From an uncultured Cetobacterium sp. (GTDB lineage: Bacteria > Fusobacteriota > Fusobacteriia > Fusobacteriales > Fusobacteriaceae): a DNA stretch of 5,715 bases. The translations under genes were made by a program, and so were the position numbers. Shown piece by piece: positions 1 through 5,707 of this stretch. Under the pieces are notes generated by a model that did no database searches, was not told the DNA's origin, and was given only the letters and a program-made list of their open reading frames with translations. Numbering within the stretch: position 1 is the first letter of the stretch; each line of letters opens with the position of its first letter. The DNA is taken from NCBI GenBank assembly GCA_900766645.1, contig CAAFWD010000071.1, forward strand, positions 1 to 5,715, read 5' to 3'.

Positions 1-794
1 CTGATGTCATCTGGGGAACTGCAGCAACAGGAGTTTTAACTTTAAATAAAGTTGGATTATTAAAGCCATATGCTCCAAAAGATTTAGATAAGATAGATCC
101 TAAATTTAAAGATAACACTGGAGATATTCCTAAATGGGTTGGAAATAATGCTTGGATGACAGCTATATCAGTTAACAATATTGAACTTAAAAAATTAGGA
201 TTAAATCACCCCAAAAGTTTTGCTGATCTTTTAAACCCTGAATATAAAGGTTTAATCTCAATGCCAAATCCAGCATCATCTGGAACTGGTTTTTTAACTG
301 TTTCAGCTCTTTTCCAAATTATGGGAGAAGGGGCAGCTTGGGAATATTTACAAGGGCTTCATAAAAATATAGGTGTCTATACTCACTCTGGATCGAAACC
401 AGCTAAAACAGCAGCTTCAGGGGAATATCCAATTGGAATCTCTTATGGATACCCTAGTGTTAAATTAGTTAACGACGGAGCTCCTATAAATGTTTATTTT
501 CCGCTAGAAGGATCAGGATGGGATTCTGAAGCCAATGCTCTAATAAATAAAAAAGAAATAAAAGATGAGGCTAAAATATTTTTAGATTGGGCTATTTCAG
601 AAGATGTAATGAAAGAGTATGCAAAATCATATGCAATTGTTTCAAGAGATGTTAAAGCTCCAAAGGTAAAGGGGTTTCCTGAAAATCCAAATGCACAACT
701 TATAAAAAATAATTTCTCATGGGCAGCTGAAAATAAAGATGAGATTTTAGCTCAATGGGAATCTAATTTTGGTTCTAAAACAGAGGCTAAATAA
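1..794 (+). CDS. phnS: AEP ABC transporter substrate-binding protein, 5'-truncated by the window edge
   Basis: This is the C-terminal 263 residues of a periplasmic-type solute-binding protein; the reading frame is open from base 3 and ends with TAA at 792-794. The first codons read DVIWGTAATG, so the true start, signal peptide and probably some 70-80 residues lie upstream. The first in-frame ATG (156) is an internal methionine: conserved-looking protein continues before it without a stop. The fragment resembles the Fbp/AfuA-like class of binding proteins, with a ligand-loop-like MPNPASSGTGF near residues 83-93 and GEYPIGISYGYPS near residues 140-152. The family alone would also fit iron or other anion transport. 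The AEP assignment is inferred from the co-directional ATPase, fused permease, phnX and phnW that follow. The role would be to capture 2-aminoethylphosphonate outside the inner membrane and hand it to the permease. The ATPase gene starts 9 bp after the stop. Confidence 0.85.
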   Translation, partial: DVIWGTAATGVLTLNKVGLLKPYAPKDLDKIDPKFKDNTGDIPKWVGNNAWMTAISVNNIELKKLGLNHPKSFADLLNPEYKGLISMPNPASSGTGFLTVSALFQIMGEGAAWEYLQGLHKNIGVYTHSGSKPAKTAASGEYPIGISYGYPSVKLVNDGAPINVYFPLEGSGWDSEANALINKKEIKDEAKIFLDWAISEDVMKEYAKSYAIVSRDVKAPKVKGFPENPNAQLIKNNFSWAAENKDEILAQWESNFGSKTEAK

Positions 795-800
795 GGAGAG
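793..800 (+). promoter_or_regulatory. ribosome binding site of phnT overlapping the phnS stop
   Basis: AAGGAGAG lies directly upstream of the ATG at 804, with the AAGGAG core five bases before it. It overlaps the TAA stop of the binding-protein gene, so ribosomes finishing phnS are placed on the start of phnT. It decides the ATPase start. Confidence 0.8.
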
Positions 801-803
801 AAT

Positions 804-1775
804 ATGTCATATTTAAAAGTTAAAAATATAGAAAAAAGTTATGGAAGTTTTAAAGCTCTAAAGAATATAGAGTTTCAAATTGAAAAGGGGGAGTTTATCT
901 GTTTTCTTGGTCCTTCTGGTTGTGGAAAAACAACTTTATTAAGAACAATAGCTGGGCTTGAAGATATAGATTCAGGAGATATTTTTTTAAATGAAGATAA
1001 TATCACAAACAGACACCCAAGTAAAAGAAACATGACAATTGTATTTCAATCCTATGCTCTCTTTCCAAATATGACTATAAAAGAAAATATAGCTTTTGGA
1101 ATGAAAAATAAAAAAATGCCTTCACATATAATTGATAAAAAAGTTGATGAGTCATTAGAGCTTGTAGGGCTTAGAGGAAGTGAACTTAAATATCCAAGTG
1201 AACTGTCAGGTGGGCAACAACAAAGAGTTGCAATAGCAAGAGCAATTGCCTTTTCTCCAGATATACTTCTCTTAGATGAACCTCTATCAGCTTTAGATGC
1301 AAAAGTTAGAGAAAAGCTTAGAAATGATATAAAAACTCTTCAGAAAAAATTAGGAATTACAACTATTATGGTTACCCACGACCAAGAGGAAGCTCTTTCA
1401 ATGTCAGATAAAATATTAGTGATGAATGAGGGAAGTGTGGTTCAAATGGGAACTCCAGAGGAGATCTATGAAAAACCTACAAATGATTTCATAGCAAATT
1501 TTATTGGAAAAATGAATAGATTTATCTTTAAAGGTGTAGAGGTTATAGCTAGACCAGAGGATATATCCTTAGCTTCAGTTCATGATGAAAACTCATTTGT
1601 TGGAATTTTAAACTCATGGGATTACCTAGGGGCCTTTTATAGACTTAAAGTCGAAAAGGGAAATAAAATTATAGATATAGATATTCCAAGATCTCAAAAA
1701 ATTAATTTAGAGATTGGAAAAGAGTTGTTTTTAAAAATCAATAATAGCTTCCATAGAGGTGAGCCATGTATTTAA
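804..1775 (+). CDS. phnT: AEP ABC transporter ATP-binding protein
   Basis: A 323-residue ABC ATPase that would energise AEP import from the cytoplasmic face of the membrane. All nucleotide-binding motifs are intact: Walker A GPSGCGKTT (36-44), Q-loop glutamine Q82 in VFQ, signature LSGGQQQ (134-140), Walker B ILLLDEP (154-160) with D158 and E159, D-loop SALD (162-165) and switch histidine H192 in THD. Residues from about 235 form a short C-terminal TOBE-like part with the usual RPEDI stretch (250-254), as in ATPases of the spermidine/iron/phosphonate (PotA/FbpC/PhnT) group. The protein is somewhat shorter than the roughly 350-370 residues common in that group, and the missing length is in this C-terminal part. 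The start is fixed by AAGGAG (793-798), five bases before the ATG and overlapping the stop of the previous gene. The 3' end overlaps the permease start by 10 bp. Substrate is inferred from the neighbours, since the ATPase itself does not reveal it. Confidence 0.9.
   Translation: MSYLKVKNIEKSYGSFKALKNIEFQIEKGEFICFLGPSGCGKTTLLRTIAGLEDIDSGDIFLNEDNITNRHPSKRNMTIVFQSYALFPNMTIKENIAFGMKNKKMPSHIIDKKVDESLELVGLRGSELKYPSELSGGQQQRVAIARAIAFSPDILLLDEPLSALDAKVREKLRNDIKTLQKKLGITTIMVTHDQEEALSMSDKILVMNEGSVVQMGTPEEIYEKPTNDFIANFIGKMNRFIFKGVEVIARPEDISLASVHDENSFVGILNSWDYLGAFYRLKVEKGNKIIDIDIPRSQKINLEIGKELFLKINNSFHRGEPCI
1755..1763 (+). promoter_or_regulatory. ribosome binding site of the fused permease, inside phnT
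   Basis: AGAGGTGAG contains GAGGTGA, a seven-base match to the complement of the 16S rRNA 3' end. It precedes the ATG at 1766 and lies inside the phnT coding region. It supports 1766 over the in-frame ATGs at 1790 and 1796, which have no comparable site. Confidence 0.8.
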
Positions 1776-3481
1776 CTAAATCTCACAAAATGGATATGTT
1801 AAACTCTGAAAAAATAAGAACTTTTTTTATAAATATAGTTTTAATAGTCCTTACAGTTTTTATTGGATTTCCTTTAATAGCTTTAATGTTAAAGGGATTT
1901 CAAAACTATCACGGAGAGTTTGTAGGTCTTAAAAATTTCTCAGAGTACCTTTCTCTCCCTGGTGTATTAACATCTTTTAAAAATACAATTTCTATTTCAT
2001 CAGTTACTACAGTTATCTCTTTAATCCTAGGTTTTACCTATGCTTATGGAATAGCTAGATGCAATCTTTATAAGAAAAACTTTTTAAAGTGGGTGGCACT
2101 ACTTCCACTATTTGCCCCAACTATGCTCCATGGAATATCTCTAGTTTACCTCTTTGGAAGAATGGGAGCAGTTACAACAGGATTTTTTGGATACCTTCCA
2201 TTTTTACAAAAAGATATAGATCTTTATGGGCCAGTTGGAATTATTATTAGTGAAGTTATCTATACTTTCCCTCAAGTTTATCTTATGCTATCTGTTGCCT
2301 TAGGAAATAGTGATTACAGACTTTATGAAGCTGCAAAAACTTTAGGAACAAGTACAACAAAACAGTTTTTTAAGATAACTTTGCCCAGTTGTAAATATGC
2401 AATCTTTTCAGCTATTACAGTTTCATTTATTTTAGCTTTTACAGATTTTGGTGCTCCGAAAGTTGTGGGAGGAAATTTTAATGTTTTAGCAACTGATATA
2501 TACAAACAGGTAGTCGGTCAACAAAATATGGAAAGAGGTTCAGTTATAAGTATGTTTATGCTTATTCCAGCTGTCATAGCTTTTTTTATAGAGAATACAA
2601 TCTCTAAAAAACAAAGGGACGTTTTCAATGGAAAATCTTTGAAATACAAAATTGGAAACTCTAAAAGTAGAGATCTTTTCTTCAATATATTTTGTTACAC
2701 AATAGCTTTGGGGATTATAACTGTATTCATAACCCCAGTTGTGGCTTCATTTGTAAAAATGTGGCCGTATAATTTTACCTTTACTTTAAATAACTACAGA
2801 TTCTTTGATTTTAACGGTGGTGCTTTTGCTTTTTACAAAAATTCCATCACCATCGCTTTATTAAGTGGGATTATAGGAACAACTCTATCCTACTTTGGAG
2901 CTTACTTCACTTTAAAGACTGCAGGACTTGAAAATATAAAAAAAATTATGAGATTTTTTTCAATAATTCCATTAGCTTTGCCAGGTATGGTTCTAGGTTT
3001 AGCTTATATATTTTTCTTTAATATGAAATTCATAAATCTGCCTTTTATCGGACAAATATATAATATATTTAATCCTTTATATGGAACTTTATGGTTAATG
3101 GTACTAGTTAATGTAACTCATTTTTATTCAGTAGCTTACATGACAGCTTATACAGGACTAAAAAAATTGGATAAAGAGTTTGAAGTTGTTTCCCTTTCCA
3201 TGGGAATCCCTTGGTACAAAACTCTTACTCAAGTTACTATTCCCCTAACAGTAGATACAATTGGAGAGATATTTGTATATTATTTCTTAAATGCCATGAC
3301 AACAGTATCTGCAATAATCTTTTTATATACATCAAAAATAACTGTCGCTTCTATTGCCATGGTAAATTTAGATGATGTTGGAGACCAAGCTAAAGCAGCT
3401 GCAATGGGAGTTTTAATAATATCAACAAATCTTGTTTTAAAAATAGTTTATGAAAAATTCAAAAGTAGAAAGAAAATATAA
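1766..3481 (+). CDS. AEP ABC transporter permease, two fused membrane domains (PhnU/PhnV type)
   Basis: A 571-residue inner-membrane permease made of two homologous halves, so one chain could form the whole translocation channel. By eye there are about 12 hydrophobic segments: near 19-43, 72-97, 107-130, 155-180, 210-228 and 258-276 in the first half, and 305-330, 358-383, 393-420, 437-462, 498-522 and 543-562 in the second. The linker around 277-304 is charged. The first half has a standard ATPase-docking EAA loop (E188-A-A, G194, ITLP ending at P207). The matching loop of the second half is degenerate: VVS (474-476) replaces EAA, while G480 and P493 keep the same 13-residue spacing. Fused permeases of this length are known for putative AEP transporters of the PhnS2/T2/U2 type and also for some iron (FbpB-like) systems; phnX and phnW downstream favour AEP. 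The start at 1766 is chosen because AGAGGTGAG (1755-1763) precedes it. It overlaps the ATPase gene by 10 bp, which suggests translational coupling. Confidence 0.88.
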   Translation: MYLTKSHKMDMLNSEKIRTFFINIVLIVLTVFIGFPLIALMLKGFQNYHGEFVGLKNFSEYLSLPGVLTSFKNTISISSVTTVISLILGFTYAYGIARCNLYKKNFLKWVALLPLFAPTMLHGISLVYLFGRMGAVTTGFFGYLPFLQKDIDLYGPVGIIISEVIYTFPQVYLMLSVALGNSDYRLYEAAKTLGTSTTKQFFKITLPSCKYAIFSAITVSFILAFTDFGAPKVVGGNFNVLATDIYKQVVGQQNMERGSVISMFMLIPAVIAFFIENTISKKQRDVFNGKSLKYKIGNSKSRDLFFNIFCYTIALGIITVFITPVVASFVKMWPYNFTFTLNNYRFFDFNGGAFAFYKNSITIALLSGIIGTTLSYFGAYFTLKTAGLENIKKIMRFFSIIPLALPGMVLGLAYIFFFNMKFINLPFIGQIYNIFNPLYGTLWLMVLVNVTHFYSVAYMTAYTGLKKLDKEFEVVSLSMGIPWYKTLTQVTIPLTVDTIGEIFVYYFLNAMTTVSAIIFLYTSKITVASIAMVNLDDVGDQAKAAAMGVLIISTNLVLKIVYEKFKSRKKI

Positions 3482-3514
3482 AACAATAAATACAGATTAT
3501 AAAAATTTAAATAA

Positions 3515-3520
3515 AGGGAG
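3515..3520 (+). promoter_or_regulatory. ribosome binding site of phnX
   Basis: AGGGAG is six bases upstream of the ATG at 3527. The 45-bp gap before phnX (3482-3526) is otherwise very AT-rich; I see no convincing promoter pair or terminator hairpin in it, so readthrough from the transporter genes is the simplest reading. Confidence 0.75.
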
Positions 3521-3526
3521 ATTAAA

Positions 3527-4330
3527 ATGAAAAAAATAGAAGCAGTAATATTTGATTGGGCAGGAACAACAGTGGACTATGGATGTTTTGCACCTTTAGA
3601 GGTTTTTGTAGAAGCTTTTAAAGAAGCTGGAATGGATATAACTTATGAAGAAGCTAGAAAACCAATGGGGCTTTTAAAAATAGATCATGTTAAAGCTCTT
3701 TTAGAGATGGAAAGAATTAACAATCTCTGGATAGAAAAATATAAAAGAGAGTGGTATCAAGAGGATATAAATAAAATCTATGCTAGATTTGAAGAGATAC
3801 TATTTAAAAATCTTTCAAATTTTGCTACACCAGTTCCAGGGGTATTAGATCTAGTTAAAAATTTAAGAGAATCAAATATTAAAATAGGTTCTACTACTGG
3901 ATATACTAAAGAGATGCTTGATATAGTAGCAGAAAATGCAAAACTACAAGGTTATGAACCTGACTTTAGAATCACATCAACAGAGGTTAAAGGGGGAAGA
4001 CCTCATCCTTATATGATCCAAGAAAATTTAAAGGTTTTAAACATTACAAGTTTAGATCAAGTGATTAAAATTGGAGATACTATATCTGATATTAAAGAGG
4101 GAAGAAATGCTGGAGTTTGGACTGTTGGAATTTTAAAAGGAGGAAGTGAGCTTGGGCTTTCTCAAAAGCAAGTGGAAAATATGGATAAAATTGAACTTGA
4201 AAACCTAATGGAATCTACAAAAGCTAAAATGATTGAAGCTGGAGCACACTATGTTGTGAATGAGGTAAAAGATCTAACTAAAGTTATTGAAATTATAAAT
4301 AATGAGCTAAACGATGGAGGAAAAAAATAA
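3527..4330 (+). CDS. phnX: phosphonoacetaldehyde hydrolase (phosphonatase)
   Basis: A 267-residue cytoplasmic HAD-superfamily enzyme that hydrolyses phosphonoacetaldehyde to acetaldehyde and phosphate, breaking the C-P bond. Motif I is FDWAGTTVDYG with nucleophile D10, and A12 stands where most HAD phosphatases have a second Asp, a hallmark of phosphonatases. The cap carries KPMGLLKIDHVKALL (45-59), in which K51 matches the Schiff-base lysine (Lys53 in the Bacillus cereus enzyme) and H54 and M47 match His56 and Met49. Motif II is STTG (122-125), R158 in GGRPHP matches Arg160, and motif IV GDTISD gives D184 and D188, matching Asp186 and Asp190. Every one of these residues is offset by exactly -2, so the catalytic set is complete. 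Length is normal for the family. AGGGAG (3515-3520) lies six bases before the ATG. A 45-bp gap separates it from the permease gene, and its stop overlaps the phnW start by one base. It is predicted to be an active enzyme of the AEP pathway. Confidence 0.97.
   Translation: MKKIEAVIFDWAGTTVDYGCFAPLEVFVEAFKEAGMDITYEEARKPMGLLKIDHVKALLEMERINNLWIEKYKREWYQEDINKIYARFEEILFKNLSNFATPVPGVLDLVKNLRESNIKIGSTTGYTKEMLDIVAENAKLQGYEPDFRITSTEVKGGRPHPYMIQENLKVLNITSLDQVIKIGDTISDIKEGRNAGVWTVGILKGGSELGLSQKQVENMDKIELENLMESTKAKMIEAGAHYVVNEVKDLTKVIEIINNELNDGGKK
4316..4320 (+). promoter_or_regulatory. ribosome binding site of phnW, inside the end of phnX
   Basis: GGAGG sits in the last codons of phnX, nine bases before the phnW ATG, which overlaps the phnX stop as TAATG. 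This arrangement is typical of stop-start reinitiation, which would keep the two pathway enzymes in a fixed ratio. Confidence 0.8.
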
Positions 4331-5439
4331 TGATAGATCTATTAAAAAGAGAACATATATTATTAACCCCTGGGCCACTTTCTACATCTAAAAATGTTAG
4401 AATGGCAATGTTAAAAGATAGCTGTACATGGGATATTGAATACAACACTTTAGTCCAAGATTTAAGAAAAAAACTACTAAATATCGCCACTAAAAATCAA
4501 AATGATTATACTGTTATTCCTATGCAGGGAAGTGGAACTTTTGCTGTGGAATCTGTTTTAACAACAGTTATTGGAAAAAGTGATAAGGTTTTAGTTATAA
4601 GTAACGGGGCATATGGAGATAGAATTTCTAAAATCTGTGATGTTGCAGGTGTTAATCAGATATTTTATAAAGGTTCTCAAAAGGAGATTCCATCTTTAGA
4701 GGAGATAGAAAAAATTTTAAAGGAGAATTCAGATATAACTCATGTGGCTATGGTACACTGTGAAACAACATCTGGAATTTTAAATCCTATAAAAGAGATT
4801 GGAGTGTTGACTAAAAAATATAATAAAATATATATTGTAGATGCAATGTCTAGCTTTGGAGGTATCTCTTTTGATTTAAGTGACCTTCAAATAGATTTTA
4901 TGATAAGCTCTGCTAATAAATGTATTCAAGGGGTTCCTGGGTTTGGATTTATCATTGCTAAAATTTCTGAACTTCAAAAAGTAAAGGGACAAGCACGTTC
5001 ATACTCTCTAGATATCTATGATCAATGGGAAGTTATGGAAAAGGGAAATGGAAAATGGAGGTTTACCTCTCCTACTCATGTGGTAAAAGCATTTTATCAG
5101 GCTATTTGTGAGTTAGAAATAGAGGGAGGGGTTATAGCTAGGGAAACTAGATATAATGAGAATCAAAAAACTTTAGTTGAAGGTATGAGAAAACTAGGAT
5201 TTAAAGCTCTAATCAGCAGAGAACTTCAATCTCCAATTATAACAACATTTTTAGCTCCAAATTATGAAAACTACACTTTTGAAAAATTCTATCAAGAACT
5301 AAAAAATAAAGGTTTTATAATATACCCAGGAAAATTAACAGAAGAGGATAGCTTTAGAATTGGCAATATTGGAGAGATCTATCCAAAGGATATAGAAAAA
5401 TTAGTTAAAGAGATTGAAAACTCTATATTTTGGAGATAA
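4330..5439 (+). CDS. phnW: 2-aminoethylphosphonate:pyruvate aminotransferase
   Basis: A 369-residue PLP-dependent (fold type I, class V) aminotransferase that converts AEP and pyruvate into phosphonoacetaldehyde and L-alanine, the first catabolic step in the cytoplasm. The N-terminus has the typical LLTPGPLSTS (11-20). M65-QGSGTFAVES is the cofactor-phosphate region, D171 in VDAMSSFGG would bind the pyridine nitrogen, and K197 in SSANKCIQGVPGFGF is the Schiff-base lysine. R343 in FRIGNIG is the expected substrate-binding arginine. These three line up with Asp168, Lys194 and Arg340 of the Salmonella enzyme at a constant +3 offset. Length is normal. The ATG shares its A with the TAA of phnX (TAATG), and GGAGG (4316-4320) inside the end of phnX serves as ribosome binding site nine bases upstream, so translation is probably coupled to phnX. 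It is the last gene of the operon and a terminator follows within about 20 bp. Related class V enzymes (serine-glyoxylate type) are less likely, given these residues and the phnX neighbour. Confidence 0.97.
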   Translation: MIDLLKREHILLTPGPLSTSKNVRMAMLKDSCTWDIEYNTLVQDLRKKLLNIATKNQNDYTVIPMQGSGTFAVESVLTTVIGKSDKVLVISNGAYGDRISKICDVAGVNQIFYKGSQKEIPSLEEIEKILKENSDITHVAMVHCETTSGILNPIKEIGVLTKKYNKIYIVDAMSSFGGISFDLSDLQIDFMISSANKCIQGVPGFGFIIAKISELQKVKGQARSYSLDIYDQWEVMEKGNGKWRFTSPTHVVKAFYQAICELEIEGGVIARETRYNENQKTLVEGMRKLGFKALISRELQSPIITTFLAPNYENYTFEKFYQELKNKGFIIYPGKLTEEDSFRIGNIGEIYPKDIEKLVKEIENSIFWR

Positions 5440-5455
5440 TAAAAAATTAAACAAT

Positions 5456-5492
5456 AAAAAATAGGTGGAAAATTCCACCTATTTTATTTTTT
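5456..5492. terminator. bidirectional intrinsic terminator after phnW
   Basis: An inverted repeat with arms AATAGGTGGA (5460-5469) and TCCACCTATT (5474-5483) and a four-base loop forms a perfect 10-bp stem. On the + strand it runs into TTTTATTTTTT (5482-5492), a classic rho-independent terminator for the phn operon, starting about 17 bp after the phnW stop. The other side has AAAAAA (5456-5461), which is a U-run on the minus strand, so it should also stop transcripts coming leftward from the candidate small RNA. Confidence 0.9.
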
Positions 5493-5520
5493 AGATCTTT
5501 TATATTAAAATAACAGACCT
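5493..5520 (-). other. secondary hairpin beside the terminator
   Basis: AGATCT (5493-5498) and AGACCT (5515-5520) pair as six base pairs on the minus strand if one G-U pair is allowed, and TTTTA (5498-5502) / TAAAA (5506-5510) form an alternative or inner stem sharing position 5498. It lies directly before the terminator stem of the predicted minus-strand RNA. The stems are AT-rich and could be chance. Confidence 0.3.
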
Positions 5521-5613
5521 ATATACCCCTTTTGTAATTAGACGCTTGCTCTTTGGCCTCCCCAGACCTCACAGCTCTATTTAATCTTCTCCCCTTGTTA
5601 CAATACCTCTTGT

Positions 5614-5642
5614 ATACTACCACTAATCAGGGATTTTTTCAA
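5614..5642 (-). promoter_or_regulatory. predicted minus-strand sigma-70-type promoter
   Basis: Read on the minus strand there is TTGAAA (plus 5637-5642), a spacer of exactly 17 bp, then TAGTAT (plus 5614-5619). TGG directly before the latter gives an extended -10 element. The DNA upstream (5643-5715) is very rich in A and T tracts, as UP-element-like regions are. The predicted transcription start is near 5607. AT-rich genomes give many chance matches, but spacing, extended -10 and the structured patch downstream raise this one above background. Confidence 0.5.
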
Positions 5643-5659
5643 GTTATTTTTTTAAAAAA

Positions 5660-5707
5660 TGTATGTATTTTGTTTTAAAGGTTTATTTTTTAAACAAAAA
5701 ATGTACA
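5660..5707. repeat. imperfect AT-rich inverted repeat, possible operator
   Basis: The arms TGTATGTATTTTGTTT (5660-5675) and AAACAAAAAATGTACA (5692-5707) match at 12 of 16 positions in inverted orientation around a 16-bp spacer. The mismatches are confined to one internal four-base block, leaving TGTA-N4-TTTTGTTT. The right arm ends in the palindrome TGTACA. It lies upstream of the predicted minus-strand promoter, where a regulator could bind, but base composition makes chance dyads common here and the next gene to the right is not visible. Confidence 0.25.

Larger units (their letters stand above)
5453..5607 (-). ncRNA. candidate independent small RNA, family not recognised
   Basis: This segment lies between a minus-strand promoter and a terminator that works in that direction, predicting an RNA of about 155 nt. 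Its core (plus 5521-5610) is clearly GC-richer than the flanking DNA. On the minus strand UUGUAA (plus 5598-5603) can pair with UUACAA (5532-5537), UAGA with UCUA, GCU with AGC, and GGUCU/AGGCC (5564-5568 with 5555-5559) forms an apical hairpin with a GGGG loop. Closer to the terminator, AGGUCU (5515-5520) can pair with AGAUCU (5493-5498) around an inner UUUUA/UAAAA hairpin. I compared it by eye with tRNA, 5S, 6S, SRP RNA, T-box and common riboswitch consensus sequences and found no match. No gene follows on the minus strand, because the transcript would run into the antisense of phnW, so a stand-alone RNA fits better than a leader. The same patch also holds a 34-codon open frame, so a peptide or gene remnant is the main alternative. 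Confidence 0.4.

Noticed and set aside
156..794. Binding protein starting at the ATG at 156
   Set aside because: The frame is open from base 3 and the preceding residues look like a binding-protein domain; a start at 156 would lack a signal peptide and the first part of the fold.
2323..2505. Minus-strand open frame of 60 codons inside the permease gene
   Set aside because: It lies fully antisense to a well-supported gene, shows no motif and no convincing ribosome binding site; it is a by-product of the permease codons.
1..3481. Iron (Fbp/Afu) or polyamine transporter instead of an AEP transporter
   Set aside because: These families share the folds, so the transporter proteins alone do not exclude it, but the tight linkage to phnX and phnW makes AEP the better call.
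3482..3526. Internal promoter between the permease gene and phnX
   Set aside because: There are TATAAA-like boxes, but no -35 element at suitable distance, and such boxes are expected by chance in DNA this AT-rich.
4293..4490. Minus-strand open frame of 65 codons across the phnX/phnW junction
   Set aside because: It is antisense to two genes with complete catalytic residues, and its hydrophobic, Ser/Leu/Phe-rich translation is what AT-rich antisense DNA gives.
5521..5610. tRNA, 5S rRNA, 6S RNA, SRP RNA, T-box or a known riboswitch in the GC-rich patch
   Set aside because: No GTTCRA T-loop, no GGAAGGAAGCA-like SRP loop, no T-box GGGTGG, and no TPP, SAM, lysine, FMN, purine, glycine, ZTP or fluoride core could be matched by eye on either strand; no minus-strand gene follows for a riboswitch to control.
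5581..5620. A + strand promoter using TTGTTA and TATACT
   Set aside because: The two boxes are only 12 bp apart, too close for sigma-70-type recognition; the minus-strand pair with 17 bp spacing is far better.
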